The translations under genes were made by a program, and so were the position numbers. From Tistrella mobilis KA081020-065 (GTDB lineage Bacteria; Pseudomonadota; Alphaproteobacteria; Tistrellales; Tistrellaceae), in contig NC_017956.1 of NCBI RefSeq assembly GCF_000264455.2, positions 3,392,001 through 3,456,000 of the forward strand: 64,000 nt of DNA, read 5' to 3'. Shown here piece by piece: positions 8,518 through 17,603 of this stretch; position 1 is the first letter of the stretch; every line of letters starts with the position of its first letter. The notes beneath the pieces are model-generated. The model saw only the letters and a list, made by a program, of their open reading frames with translations. It ran no database searches and was not told the origin of the DNA.

Positions 8518-8564
8518 GCGCCGATCGTCCGCTCCGCCATCTGTCCTCCTGTCGTCTTTGCCAT
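8514..8564 (-). other. Possible leader mini-ORF coupled to lysE
   Basis: A 16-codon frame (start 8564, internal ATG at 8540) ends MAERTIGA-stop, and its TGA overlaps the lysE ATG as ATGA. AGGAGG (8545-8550) lies four bases before the inner ATG and is the best ribosome site in the region. It may be a coupling leader peptide, or simply the ribosome entry site for lysE. There is no further support. Confidence 0.35.
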
Positions 8565-8671
8565 CTGGATCGGATCCCGGCCTTTTCGCAAAGCGCCCTT
8601 TGGTCTATGCATTGTGGCGCCCCGAAGGCAAGCCCGGAAGCCGTCGACCGAGGCCGTTTCATGAGGATCGC

Positions 8672-9334
8672 GTGACCACGGACCCGCTGGATGAGACCCC
8701 AGACCGGCTGACGCTGCAAGAGCTGGCATGCTTCCGCGGCGACCGGCCGATCTTCATCGGCCTGGATGCGGAGCTGGAGGCCGGCCATGCGCTGGTCGTC
8801 ACCGGCCGCAACGGCGCCGGCAAATCGACGCTGTTGCGCATCCTGGCGGGCTTCGTGCGCGCCGATGCGGGGCAGGTGCTCTGGAACGGCGTCGATCGCG
8901 AGGATCACGACATCCCCTGGCGGGAACGGCTCCACTATCTGGGCCATCGCGACGGCATCGCCGCCGAACTCGCAGCCGGCGCCGATCTCAGGCACTGGGC
9001 AGCGATCCTGGGCGTGCCACGGCCGCTGCGGGCGGCACGGGTGGCCGAAGCGCTGGAGGCCCTCGACATCCCGCATCTGGCCGAGCTGCCGGTGCGGGTC
9101 CTTTCGGCCGGCCAGCGCCGGCGCCTGGCCCTCGCCCGCCTGCTGCTCGCCCGGCGTCCGCTCTGGGTGCTGGACGAACCCACCACCGCGCTCGACCGCG
9201 ACGGTCAGGCGCTGGTCGCCCGGCTGATCGGCGATCATCTCGACCAGGGCGGCATGGTCGTCACCGCCACCCATCTGGCCCTCGGCCTGGACGACCGGGT
9301 CGTGCCGCTCGATATCGAGGAGGCGGCGCCATGA
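8672..9334 (+). CDS. ccmA: Heme exporter ATP-binding protein CcmA
   Basis: This 220-residue ABC ATPase powers the CcmABCD complex, which releases holo-CcmE for cytochrome c maturation. Walker A (GRNGAGKST), the signature LSAGQRRRLALARL and Walker B (LWVLDEP) are all present. The GTG at 8672 is chosen because GAGG lies five bases upstream and the protein then has the usual family length. A longer in-frame reading would run back into the lysE promoter region. Its stop overlaps the ccmB start (ATGA). It is the first gene of the ccmABCDEFGHI cluster. Confidence 0.95.
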   Translation: MTTDPLDETPDRLTLQELACFRGDRPIFIGLDAELEAGHALVVTGRNGAGKSTLLRILAGFVRADAGQVLWNGVDREDHDIPWRERLHYLGHRDGIAAELAAGADLRHWAAILGVPRPLRAARVAEALEALDIPHLAELPVRVLSAGQRRRLALARLLLARRPLWVLDEPTTALDRDGQALVARLIGDHLDQGGMVVTATHLALGLDDRVVPLDIEEAAP

Positions 9335-10005
9335 GCCTGGCCGGCACCTTCAGCGCCATCCTGATCCGCGATCTGGCCCGCACCGCCGGCCGGTCCGGAG
9401 ATGTCGTGGCCGTGCTCGCCTTCTTCGTGGTGGCGGCCACCCTCTTCCCACTGGGTGTGGGCCCCGGCCCGCAGGTGCTGGCGCGGATCGCCTCGGGTGT
9501 GGTCTGGGCATCGGCGCTGCTTGCCGTGCTGCTCTCGCTCGACCGGCTGTTCGATGCCGACCGCAATGACGGGGCGCTCGAAGGTCTGGCCCTCTCCCCC
9601 GCGCCGCTCGCGATCGTGGTGCTGGCCAAGACCGCGGCCCACTGGCTGACCACGGGCCTGCCGCTGATCCTGATGGCACCGCTGGTCGCGATCATGCTGC
9701 AGGCGGAGCTGCGGCTGGTCCCCGCCCTGATGGCCTCGCTCGCCCTCGGCACGCCGGCGCTGTCGCTGATCGGCGCAATCGGTGCGGCCCTCACCCTGGG
9801 CGCCCGGCGGGGGGCGGCGCTGATGCCGCTGCTGCTGCTGCCGCTCTATGTTCCGGTGCTGATCTTCGGGGTCGGCGCGGTCGAAGCGGCGGCGAACGGT
9901 CTGCCCATGGGGCCGCATCTGATGCTGCTCGCCGCGGGCTCGGTGCTTGCCCTCGCCCTGGCGCCGCTGGCCGCGGCTGCCGGGTTGCGCGCGGGGCTGG
10001 ACTGA
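9331..10005 (+). CDS. ccmB: Heme exporter permease CcmB
   Basis: This 224-residue protein with about six membrane segments is the CcmB partner of CcmA. The family features FDADRNDGALEGLALSP, in which the acidic DRNDG stretch is typical, and repeated LAPLAAAAGLRAGLD near the end are visible. The start overlaps the ccmA stop by four bases. It is followed by an unusually long 162-base gap before ccmC, which contrasts with the overlapping genes downstream. Confidence 0.93.
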   Translation: MSLAGTFSAILIRDLARTAGRSGDVVAVLAFFVVAATLFPLGVGPGPQVLARIASGVVWASALLAVLLSLDRLFDADRNDGALEGLALSPAPLAIVVLAKTAAHWLTTGLPLILMAPLVAIMLQAELRLVPALMASLALGTPALSLIGAIGAALTLGARRGAALMPLLLLPLYVPVLIFGVGAVEAAANGLPMGPHLMLLAAGSVLALALAPLAAAAGLRAGLD

Positions 10006-10167
10006 TCGGGGCCTGCGCGCGACACTTGGGCGTTCCGGACCGCGTCCGATGGTCGCGCAGGCCCGGCAAGGCTTGACGCCCGGCCGCCAGGCGTGCACCT
10101 CCTCGCGGGTGCGGGTTCCGGAACCCGTGTTCCATCTGTTCCCTCAGCCGGCGGGGTCCCGTCCGCG

Positions 10168-10895
10168 ATGCATCGCTACGCCAATCCCACCCTCTATGGC
10201 CGCATCGTCGACCGCGTCCGCCGCCGGCCGGGCTGGCGGGGCTGGCGCTGATTCTGGTCGGGCTCTATCTCGGCCTGTTCGTGGCGCCGCCCGACTATCA
10301 GCAGGGCGAAAGCTTCCGAATCATGTATGTCCATGTGCCGGCGGCGTGGATGGCGATGTTCTCCTATGCCGGCCTGGCGGTGTCGAGTGCGGTCTACCTG
10401 ATCTGGCGCCATGGCGTGGCCGACGTCACCGCCAAGGCGATCGCGCCGGCGGGGGCCGCCTTCACCGCCATCGCGCTGGTCACAGGCTCGCTCTGGGGTC
10501 AGCCGATGTGGGGCACCTGGTGGGTCTGGGACGCGCGGCTGACCTCGGTGCTGCTGCTGTTCTTCCTGTATCTGGGCTACATGGTGCTGCGGGACGCCTT
10601 CGATGCGCCCGAACGCGGTGCCAAGGCGGCGGCCATCCTGGCGGTGGTGGGTGTGGTCAACCTGCCGATCATCAAGTTTTCGGTCGACTGGTGGAACACG
10701 CTGCACCAGCCGGCGACGATCTCGAAGCTCGACGCGCCCTCGATCCATCCGTCCATGCTCTGGCCGCTGCTGGCGATGGCGCTGGGCTTCACGCTGATCT
10801 TCGTGGCGATCGTCTGCCTGCGCGCGCGGACGGAACTTCTGGAACGCCGGGCGCGCAGCCTGGAGATGCAGGCGGCGCTCGGCCGCGCCGAGTGA
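10168..10895 (+). pseudogene. ccmC: CcmC heme-handling protein with an apparent frameshift
   Basis: CcmC delivers heme to CcmE on the periplasmic side. The frame from ATG 10168 reads MHRYANPTLYGRIVDRVRR and then ends early in a TGA. The rest of the protein, including the first membrane segment and the heme-binding tryptophan-rich motif WGTWWVWDARLTS, continues in the next frame to 10895. Adding one base in the run near 10219-10230 restores a 242-residue protein of normal family length. Either the assembly lacks one C or G, or the gene is truly broken. A GTG at 10281 could start a 204-residue protein, but this would lack the first membrane span. The six other structural ccm partners look intact, which favours a sequence error. 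Confidence 0.8.
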
Positions 10896-10923
10896 CCGGA
10901 AGAGGCAAATGACCGGAACAGGC
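10893..10923 (+). repeat. 17-bp-period duplication at the ccmC stop codon
   Basis: TGACCGGAAGAGGC (10893-10906, beginning with the ccmC stop) recurs as TGACCGGAACAGGC at 10910-10923, with 13 of 14 bases identical. It matches the pattern of stop-anchored duplications seen elsewhere in the window. Confidence 0.7.
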
Positions 10924-11066
10924 CGGGCCGCCGCGGATTTTTGTCACGCAACTTCCGCGACATAGCGGCGCAAGCCTGCCGCAGCACTGGACGCGGGCCC
11001 CGGCCTGACACTATCTGTTGCGCAAGATCGCGCCGGGCCTGCCGGACGACGATCATTGTTGAGGAC

Positions 11067-11330
11067 ATGACGGCGGTGAACGACCTCGAAACCTTCCTGG
11101 CGATGGGCGGCTATGCCGCCTATGTGTGGCCCTCCTTCGGCTTCGCCCTTGTGGTGCTGGCGGGGGTGTGGCTGCAGGCCCGCGTGGCGCTGCGCCGCGC
11201 CGAGGCCCGCCTGGCCCGGCTCGAGGCGCTGGGGCTGGACCGGCGCGCACGCCGCCGCCGCCCCGCCCCTTCCGCACCGGGCACCGCCGCCCGCACCGAC
11301 GGAGCCACCGACGATGCCGCCCGCGCCTGA
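11067..11330 (+). CDS. ccmD: Heme exporter small membrane protein CcmD
   Basis: CcmD is a small single-span protein that stabilises the CcmABC complex and helps release holo-CcmE. This 87-residue copy has the family features: LAMGGYAAYVWPSFGFALVV with one membrane helix, followed by a basic region. The C-terminal tail (after about residue 55, rich in Arg, Ala and Pro) is longer than usual. ATG 11067 is chosen for GAGG just upstream and for the normal N-terminus. The 3' end overlaps ccmE by 17 bases. A 171-base non-coding gap separates it from ccmC. Confidence 0.85.
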   Translation: MTAVNDLETFLAMGGYAAYVWPSFGFALVVLAGVWLQARVALRRAEARLARLEALGLDRRARRRRPAPSAPGTAARTDGATDDAARA

Positions 11331-11874
11331 AGCTTCCGCCGCCGGACGCGGCACCGCCGCCCGCACGCCTGCCCCACGACGCTTCAACCGCAAGCGTCGC
11401 CGGATGTATGCGCTGGGCGGCATCCTGCTGCTGGTCGCCGTGGCGGTCGCCCTGGTTCTGGGCGCCTTCCGCGACAATCTGCTGTTCTTCTACAGCCCGA
11501 GCGACATTCAGGCGAAGCAGGTGGAACCCGGTACCCGGCTTCGGGTCGGCGGCCTGGTCGAGGCCGGCAGCGTGATCCGAGGCCCCGGTACCAATGTCGC
11601 CTTCACCGTCTCGGACGGTGCCAAGACCCTGGTCATCCATTACGACGGCCTGCTGCCGGATCTGTTCCGCGAAGGCCAGGGCATCGTCGCCGAAGGCCGG
11701 CTGGAGCCCGATGGCACGGTCACGGCCGAACAGGTTCTGGCCAAGCATGACGAGACCTATATGCCGCCCGAGGTGGTCGACGCCATGAAACGTGCCGGCA
11801 CCTGGCACGGCGAAGGTACGCCCGAGGGCAGCCATCAGAAGCTTCTGAAGACCGGCAGCGGGGATCCCAGCTGA
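11314..11874 (+). CDS. ccmE: Heme chaperone CcmE
   Basis: This 186-residue membrane-anchored periplasmic protein carries heme covalently from CcmC to CcmF. After a basic N-terminus (FNRKRRRMYALGG) comes one membrane helix (residues 35-50) and then the beta-barrel domain. The heme-binding histidine is His145 with Tyr149, in LAKHDETYMPPEV, which matches the classical HxxxY type. ATG 11314 has GGAG nine bases upstream and overlaps the end of ccmD. The stop overlaps the ccmF start (TGATG). Confidence 0.95.
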   Translation: MPPAPEASAAGRGTAARTPAPRRFNRKRRRMYALGGILLLVAVAVALVLGAFRDNLLFFYSPSDIQAKQVEPGTRLRVGGLVEAGSVIRGPGTNVAFTVSDGAKTLVIHYDGLLPDLFREGQGIVAEGRLEPDGTVTAEQVLAKHDETYMPPEVVDAMKRAGTWHGEGTPEGSHQKLLKTGSGDPS

Positions 11875-13889
11875 TGATCGCCGAACTCGGCCACTACCTC
11901 CTGGTCCTGGCGCTCGCCATGGCCATCGTCCAGGCGGTGGTGCCGCTGATCGGGGCCGCGCGCGGCGATGCGGCGCTGATGGCCGCCGGTCGCGGGGCCG
12001 CGATGGCCCAGATGCTGTCGATCCTGGGGGCCTTCGCCGCGCTGACCACCGCCTTCATCCAGAGCGATTTTTCGGTGCTGCTGGTCGCGGCCAATTCCCA
12101 CACCGCCAAGCCGCTGCTCTACAAGATCACCGGCGTCTGGGGCAATCACGAGGGCTCGCTGCTGCTCTGGGCCACGATCCTGGCCCTCTATGGCGGCGCG
12201 GTGGCGCTGTTCGGCCGCAATCTGCCGCCCTCGCTTCGGGCGCGGGTGCTCGCGGTCCAGGGCATGATCGCGATCGGCTTCCTGCTGTTCATGCTGCTGA
12301 CCTCCAACCCCTTCGACCGGCTGATGCCGCCGCCGGCAGAGGGGCGCGACCTCAACCCGCTGCTCCAGGACCCCGGCCTCGCCTTCCATCCGCCCTTCCT
12401 CTATCTCGGCTATGTCGGCTTCTCGATCGCGTTCGCCTTCGCGATCGCAGCCCTCATCGAAGGCAAGGTCGATGCCGCCTGGGCGCGCTGGGTCAGGCCC
12501 TGGACGCTGGCGGCCTGGGTGTTCCTGACGATCGGCATCGCGCTCGGCTCGTGGTGGGCCTATTACGAGCTCGGCTGGGGCGGCTGGTGGTTCTGGGACC
12601 CGGTCGAAAACGCCTCGCTGATGCCCTGGCTGGCCGGCACCGCCCTTCTGCATTCCGCGATCGTGGTCGAGAAGCGCGACACGCTGAAATCCTGGACCAT
12701 CCTGCTCGCGATCCTGACCTTCTCGCTCAGCCTGCTCGGCACCTTCCTGGTCCGCTCGGGCGTCATCACCTCGGTCCACGCCTTCGCGAGCGACCCGACC
12801 CGCGGCGTCTTCGTGCTCGGCTTCATGTGCGTGGTGGTGGGCGGCGGTCTCACCCTCTATGCCTGGCGGGCGCCGACGCTGAAGCCCGGCGGGCTGTTCG
12901 CCCCGGTCAGCCGCGAAAGCGGGCTGGTGGTCAACAACCTGCTGCTGTCGGCTCTGGCCGCCACCGTGCTGATCGGCACGCTCTATCCGCTGTTCCTGGA
13001 TGCCTTCGCCGGCGCCAAGGTCACCGTGGGCCCACCCTTCTTCGATGCCACGGTCGTGCCACTCGCGGTGCCGCTGCTGATCGTGGCCGGCATGGGCCCG
13101 TCGCTGGCCTGGAAGCGTGGCGATCTGGGGGCCGTGCTCCAGCGGCTGCGCTTCGCCATGGTCGCGGCCCTGCTTGCCGCGGCGGCCGGGTTCTTCGTCG
13201 GCGGCATTTCGGTCGATGGTGCGCTCGGCGCGCTCGGCCTGATGCTCGGCGTCTGGCTGGTGGCCGCCAGCCTGGCCGATGTCGCAGAGCGCATCCAGAT
13301 CGCGAAGGGTGCGGGCACCGCCTGGCGCCGGGCACGTAACCTGCCGCGTGCAGCCTGGGGCACGGCGGTCGCCCATCTGGGCGTCGGCATTCTGGTACTC
13401 GGGATCACCGGTGCGTCGATCTGGCAGGCAGAGAAGACCGTAACACTCGCCCCCGGTGACCGGGCCGAAATCGGCAGCCGGGTGGTTGAATTCCGTGGCG
13501 TCACCCAGCAGCCGGGGCCGAATTACCGCAGCACCATCGGCGATCTGCGTCTGATGTCGGGCGACGGGCCCGGCGCACGGGCGGTGGCGAAGCTCAGCCC
13601 CGAGATCCGCTTCTATCCCGCCCAGGGCACCACAACCACCGAGGCCGCCATCCGCACCAATGGCGTCGCTGACGTCTATGTGGCGCTCGCCGGCGCCGAA
13701 CCCGTGGACGGGAAGTGGAGTTTCCGGCTCTACCACAACCCGCTGACGCCCTGGATCTGGGGCGGCGCGCTGGTCATGGCACTCGGCGGCATGATATCGC
13801 TGAGCGACCGGCGCCTCAGGGTCGGGGCGCCGCGCCGCGCCCGGACCCCGCAGACCACCGGCTCCCTGCCCCCCGCCCCCGCCGAGTGA
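11874..13889 (+). CDS. ccmF: Cytochrome c heme lyase subunit CcmF
   Basis: This 671-residue polytopic protein ligates heme from CcmE to apocytochrome c together with CcmH and CcmI. The tryptophan-rich signature GWGGWWFWDPVENASLMPW is at residues 234-252. Flanking histidines likely to hold heme include NHEGS (about 91) and HPPFLYLGY (about 172). A periplasmic domain follows near residues 500-600, with a last membrane helix before a basic tail. It overlaps ccmE by one base and is full length. Confidence 0.96.
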   Translation: MIAELGHYLLVLALAMAIVQAVVPLIGAARGDAALMAAGRGAAMAQMLSILGAFAALTTAFIQSDFSVLLVAANSHTAKPLLYKITGVWGNHEGSLLLWATILALYGGAVALFGRNLPPSLRARVLAVQGMIAIGFLLFMLLTSNPFDRLMPPPAEGRDLNPLLQDPGLAFHPPFLYLGYVGFSIAFAFAIAALIEGKVDAAWARWVRPWTLAAWVFLTIGIALGSWWAYYELGWGGWWFWDPVENASLMPWLAGTALLHSAIVVEKRDTLKSWTILLAILTFSLSLLGTFLVRSGVITSVHAFASDPTRGVFVLGFMCVVVGGGLTLYAWRAPTLKPGGLFAPVSRESGLVVNNLLLSALAATVLIGTLYPLFLDAFAGAKVTVGPPFFDATVVPLAVPLLIVAGMGPSLAWKRGDLGAVLQRLRFAMVAALLAAAAGFFVGGISVDGALGALGLMLGVWLVAASLADVAERIQIAKGAGTAWRRARNLPRAAWGTAVAHLGVGILVLGITGASIWQAEKTVTLAPGDRAEIGSRVVEFRGVTQQPGPNYRSTIGDLRLMSGDGPGARAVAKLSPEIRFYPAQGTTTTEAAIRTNGVADVYVALAGAEPVDGKWSFRLYHNPLTPWIWGGALVMALGGMISLSDRRLRVGAPRRARTPQTTGSLPPAPAE

Positions 13890-14438
13890 GTGGCCGCGCC
13901 GATGCTGAAGCGTCTGATCTACGTCCTGCCGGTGCTGGTGTTCCTGGCACTGGCCGGGGTGTTTCTCACCGGGCTCGACCTCGACCCCCGGGCCGTGCCC
14001 TCGGGCCGGATCGACAAACCGGTCCCGGCCTTCGCGCTCGGGCCGATCGAGGGTCGGGAGCAGGGGCTCGCCGCGGCAGATCTGGCTGACGGCCGGCCGG
14101 TGCTGGTCAATTTCTTCGCGTCCTGGTGTGTCCCCTGCCTGGCCGAACACCCGCTGCTGATGAAGATGGCCCGCGAAGAAGGCGTGCGCATCGTCGGGAT
14201 CAACTACAAGGACCGGCCCGAGGATGCCCGCCGCTGGCTGGATCGCCATGGTGATCCCTATACCCGCATCGGTGCCGATATCGACGGCCGGACCGGCATC
14301 GAGTTCGGCATTTCGGGCGTGCCGGAAACCTTCGTGGTCGACGGCCGGGGCCGCATCCTGGCCCAGCATATCGGCGTGCTGACCGAAGAGGCGCTGGAAG
14401 ACCGCATCCGTCCGCTGCTGAAGGAGGCGGCCGAATGA
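13890..14438 (+). CDS. ccmG: Thiol:disulfide interchange protein CcmG/DsbE
   Basis: This membrane-tethered thioredoxin-like protein keeps apocytochrome c CXXCH cysteines reduced before heme ligation. An N-terminal anchor (LIYVLPVLVFLALAGVFL) precedes the thioredoxin domain with the active site NFFASWCVPCLAEHP (Cys80 and Cys83 in the GTG numbering) and the cis-proline GVPETF. The start could be GTG 13890, just after the ccmF stop, or ATG 13902, four codons in. The choice changes little. The stop overlaps ccmH by four bases. Confidence 0.94.
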   Translation: MAAPMLKRLIYVLPVLVFLALAGVFLTGLDLDPRAVPSGRIDKPVPAFALGPIEGREQGLAAADLADGRPVLVNFFASWCVPCLAEHPLLMKMAREEGVRIVGINYKDRPEDARRWLDRHGDPYTRIGADIDGRTGIEFGISGVPETFVVDGRGRILAQHIGVLTEEALEDRIRPLLKEAAE

Positions 14439-15139
14439 CCCGCGCGGCTTGCCTCGCGATCGCCGCCCTGCTGGTCGTCTCCGCCCCGCAGGTGCTGGCC
14501 CAGCAGACCGACGCCCCGGCACAGCGTTCGCCCCAGGAAATGCCGGCCCCCGGCAGCGTGGCCCCCGGCCCGCTCGCCCAGCCCGAGGTTCCGCTGGCCG
14601 ACCCGGCCGAAGAGCAACGGGCGCGCGAGATCTCGAAGGAACTGCGCTGCCTGGTCTGCCAGAACCAGTCGATCGAGGACAGCAATGCCGAACTGGCCCG
14701 CGACCTGCGTCAGGTGGTGCGCGAGCAGGTGGCGGCCGGCCGCAGCCGCGACGACATTCTGACCTTCATGGTCGACCGCTATGGCGACTGGATTCTGATG
14801 CGGCCGCCGGTCAAGTCGACCACCTATCTGCTTTGGGGCGCCCCGGCGCTGGCCCTGCTGATCGGGGCTGCGATCGCGATCGGCTTCATCCGCCGCCAGC
14901 GCCGCGCCTATGCCGCCCGCGCCGCCGAGGATGGCTTCGCCCGCCCGCTCGACGACGACGAGGCCTGGCGCCTGGCCCGGCTGCTCGACGAAACCGGTCC
15001 CGCCCCATCCGGCACGGACGAAGTCTTCGATCCGGCGCCGGACACGACCCGGGCAGCCGGCGCGGATGACGGCGCCCCCGATGCCTCCGGATCCGACGAA
15101 GACGACACGCCGCCCAAGGACGGACGCCCCCAGACATGA
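14435..15139 (+). CDS. ccmH: Cytochrome c maturation protein CcmH (CycL type)
   Basis: This 234-residue protein has a signal-like N-terminus, a periplasmic three-helix domain with the redox motif LRCLVCQNQS (Cys72 and Cys75), and a membrane helix near residues 130-150 (YLLWGAPALALLIGAAIAIG). It reduces or holds the apocytochrome cysteines for CcmF. The C-terminal cytoplasmic tail of about 80 residues is acidic and unusually long. It overlaps both neighbours by four bases. Confidence 0.93.
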   Translation: MTRAACLAIAALLVVSAPQVLAQQTDAPAQRSPQEMPAPGSVAPGPLAQPEVPLADPAEEQRAREISKELRCLVCQNQSIEDSNAELARDLRQVVREQVAAGRSRDDILTFMVDRYGDWILMRPPVKSTTYLLWGAPALALLIGAAIAIGFIRRQRRAYAARAAEDGFARPLDDDEAWRLARLLDETGPAPSGTDEVFDPAPDTTRAAGADDGAPDASGSDEDDTPPKDGRPQT

Positions 15140-16560
15140 CCGGTCTCTGGTTCTGGGCGGTCATCGCCCTGGTCACCCTGCTTGCCCTGACCGTGCTGCT
15201 GCTGCCGGTGCTGAAAGGTCGCGCCCGCGAACGCGGGGCCGCCCGGCTGGGGGACATCGCGATCTACCGCCATCAGCTGGCCGAGGTCGATACCGAACTC
15301 GCCCAGGGCCGGCTGACGGCCGAGGAGGCGACGGCCGCGCGGCTCGAGATCCAGCGCCGGCTGCTTGCGGCCGATGCCGCCCGCGGGGCGGAACCGCATC
15401 ACGCGCCCTCGGGCCGCAAGGAACGACGCCGGGCCAACCGCCTGGCGGCGATCCTGATCCTGCTGGTGCCGATGATCGCCGTCGGCGTCTATCTGCATCT
15501 GGGCCAGCCCGGCCTGCCCGACCATCCGGCGGCGGAACGGCCGCTCGCCCAGGCGAGTGATGCCGATCTGGCGAAGCTGGCCGAAGAGCTTGCGACCAAA
15601 CTTGAAGGCGCCGACAGCGAGGACCCCCGTGGCTGGACCCTGCTCGGCCGCGCGCTGAGCAGCCTGGGGCGCCATGACGAGGCCGCCCGCGCCTTCGCCC
15701 GGGCGCTGGCCCTGGCCCCCGATGACGTCGACCTGCTGACCAGTGCCGCCGCCGCCGAGGTGATCGCCCGCGGCGGGCAGGTGGACGAGCATGCCCGGGT
15801 GCTGTTCGACCGTGCCGTCGCCCGCGATCCCGGCAATGCCGCAGCCCGCTATTATCTGGGCCTTGCCGACGCCCAGGCCGGCCGGATCGCCGAGGCGCTG
15901 GAACGCTGGGTGGCGCTTGCCGCCGACACCCCCGCCGACGCCCCGTGGCGGGCTGAGCTGGAACGTCAGATCCGCCGCGCCGCCGGCGATCTGGGCCGGC
16001 CGGTCGCAAGCCTCATCCCCGAAAGCTGGCGCAACCCGGGCGAGGCCGCAGAGGCACCCGGCGGCATGGCCGTGCCGCCCGCCCAGGCCGAAATGATCCG
16101 CGGCATGGTTCAGGGGTTGGCCTCGCGCCTGGAAAACGCGCCCGAGGATCCCGACGGCTGGCTGCGTCTCGCCCGCTCCTATACCGTTCTCGGTGATCCT
16201 GCCGCGGCACGCGCGGCCCTTGCCCGCGGCGCCGAAGCCAATCCGCGGGTGATGGACCTGCAGCTCGCCCTGATGCAGGCACGGGTCGAGGTTCCGGACG
16301 ACGGCGACCTCGACCCGCGGATCATCACCGCTGCCCGGGCCGCCCGCGACCGGGCGCTGGCGCTGGCGCCCGAACACGACATGGCGCTCTGGCTGGGGGG
16401 CGAGGTCCATGCCCGCGACGGCGAACTGGATCAGGCCCGCGCCCTGTGGCACCGCCTGCTGGACGTGTTGCCCAAGGATTCGCCCGACCGGCGTCAGGTA
16501 GAGGCGCGGATCACAGCACTCGACGACACCACCGGCGACGTGCCGCCCCCTGCCGAGTGA
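15136..16560 (+). CDS. ccmI: Cytochrome c biogenesis protein CcmI, TPR-containing
   Basis: This 474-residue protein is the apocytochrome c chaperone of the heme lyase complex. The first 120 residues form two membrane helices around a cytoplasmic loop with the family pattern IYRHQLAEVDTELAQGRL. The periplasmic part holds TPR-like repeats, for example DPRGWTLLGRALSSLGRHDE near residue 158, DPGNAAARYYLGLADAQAGR and DPDGWLRLARSYTVLGDPA. It ends the ccm operon. About 129 bases follow before the next gene, with no clear terminator. Confidence 0.92.
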   Translation: MTGLWFWAVIALVTLLALTVLLLPVLKGRARERGAARLGDIAIYRHQLAEVDTELAQGRLTAEEATAARLEIQRRLLAADAARGAEPHHAPSGRKERRRANRLAAILILLVPMIAVGVYLHLGQPGLPDHPAAERPLAQASDADLAKLAEELATKLEGADSEDPRGWTLLGRALSSLGRHDEAARAFARALALAPDDVDLLTSAAAAEVIARGGQVDEHARVLFDRAVARDPGNAAARYYLGLADAQAGRIAEALERWVALAADTPADAPWRAELERQIRRAAGDLGRPVASLIPESWRNPGEAAEAPGGMAVPPAQAEMIRGMVQGLASRLENAPEDPDGWLRLARSYTVLGDPAAARAALARGAEANPRVMDLQLALMQARVEVPDDGDLDPRIITAARAARDRALALAPEHDMALWLGGEVHARDGELDQARALWHRLLDVLPKDSPDRRQVEARITALDDTTGDVPPPAE

Positions 16561-16608
16561 TCGGTGCCACTGCCGGTTTCCTCCGGGCCGCCCGCCCGTC
16601 ATAATCCC

Positions 16609-16619
16609 GTCTCAGAGAC
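16609..16619. promoter_or_regulatory. Short palindrome upstream of the polar amino-acid ABC ATPase
   Basis: GTCTCAGAGAC is a perfect 11-base palindrome, with CATAAT just before it (16600-16605) as a possible -10 element. It lies 71 bases before the ATPase start. Operator function is only a suggestion. Confidence 0.3.
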
Positions 16620-16689
16620 AGGCCTCGTCCGAAGGGGCGGCGGGGGGCGGCGAAACCAGAACGGCCGGCGGCGGCCATGAAGGGGGCAC

Positions 16690-17466
16690 ATGACGACGAC
16701 ACGCTGGGCGCTGGAGGTGGAGCGCCTGCACAAGCGCTTCGGTGATCTGGAGGTGGTGAAGGGGGTCTCTCTCCAGGCGGCCGAAGGCGATGTGATCTCG
16801 ATCATCGGCAGCAGCGGATCGGGCAAAAGCACCTTCCTGCGCTGCATCAACATGCTGGAAATGCCCGATCAGGGCGTCGTCCGTGTCGATGGCGAGGAGA
16901 TCCGGCTGAAGCCGGCACGTGGCGGCGGCATGGAGCCGGCCGATCCACGCCAGCTGGACCGCATCCGCGCCCGGCTGGGCATGGTGTTCCAGAGCTTCAA
17001 TCTCTGGCCGCATCTGACGGTGCTCGAGAATGTGACCGAGGCGCCGGTCCATGTGCTCGGCCGCCCCCGCGACGAGGCCTCCGAGACCGCCCGTCGCCTG
17101 CTCGAGAAGGTCGGCATCGGCGACAAGACCGGGCACTATCCTGCGGAACTTTCAGGCGGGCAGCAGCAGCGCGCGGCCATCGCCCGGGCGCTGGCCATGG
17201 ATCCCCGCGTGATGTTGTTCGACGAGCCGACCTCGGCACTCGATCCCGAACTGGTCGGCGAAGTATTGCGTGTCATTCGCAGTCTTGCCGAAGAAGGCCG
17301 GACGATGTTGATCGTCACGCATGAGATGGGTTTTGCGCGGGAGGTGTCTTCGCGGGTCGCATTCTTCGATCAGGGGGTCATCGCCGAAGACGGTCCGCCT
17401 GAACAGGTCTTCGAAAATCCAGTCAACGACCGTTGTCGTCAGTTTCTTGCAAGCCGGCTGCGATAA
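16690..17466 (+). CDS. Polar amino-acid ABC transporter ATP-binding protein (HisP/GlnQ type)
   Basis: This 258-residue ATPase belongs to the polar amino-acid uptake family. Walker A (GSSGSGKST), the Q-loop [16 protein letters not shown], signature [15 protein letters not shown], Walker B (VMLFDEP) and H-loop (VTHEM) are all intact, and the family hallmark RCINMLE follows Walker A. It lies 0.9 kb upstream of a matching binding protein and two permeases (18.3-20.6 kb) but is separated from them by a MarR gene. It most likely energises that transporter, probably for a basic amino acid or opine-like compound. Confidence 0.93.
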   Translation: MTTTRWALEVERLHKRFGDLEVVKGVSLQAAEGDVISIIGSSGSGKSTFLRCINMLEMPDQGVVRVDGEEIRLKPARGGGMEPADPRQLDRIRARLGMVFQSFNLWPHLTVLENVTEAPVHVLGRPRDEASETARRLLEKVGIGDKTGHYPAELSGGQQQRAAIARALAMDPRVMLFDEPTSALDPELVGEVLRVIRSLAEEGRTMLIVTHEMGFAREVSSRVAFFDQGVIAEDGPPEQVFENPVNDRCRQFLASRLR

Positions 17467-17481
17467 TTCTGGAGCGCCGGA

Positions 17482-17516
17482 TACACATAGTTAACTCTCG
17501 TGTTATATCTTGTGTA
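17482..17516. promoter_or_regulatory. AT-rich inverted repeats upstream of marR
   Basis: TACACA (17482-17487) and TGTGTA (17511-17516) flank an imperfect palindrome TAACTCTCGTGTTA (17492-17505). The block lies about 90 bases before the MarR gene and directly after the ATPase stop. It is a plausible MarR autoregulatory operator. Confidence 0.5.
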
Positions 17517-17603
17517 CAGGTCGTGACTGATCAGGCGTATCGCTTCATGATCTGCCCGAAATCAGTTGCGCAAGAAACATAACGAACGCATGGAGCAAAG
17601 CTG

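Noticed and set aside
11835-14522. An 895-codon minus-strand frame across ccmE-ccmH
   Set aside because: Low-complexity Arg/Gly/Gln/His composition, antisense to the intact ccm genes, and no motif.
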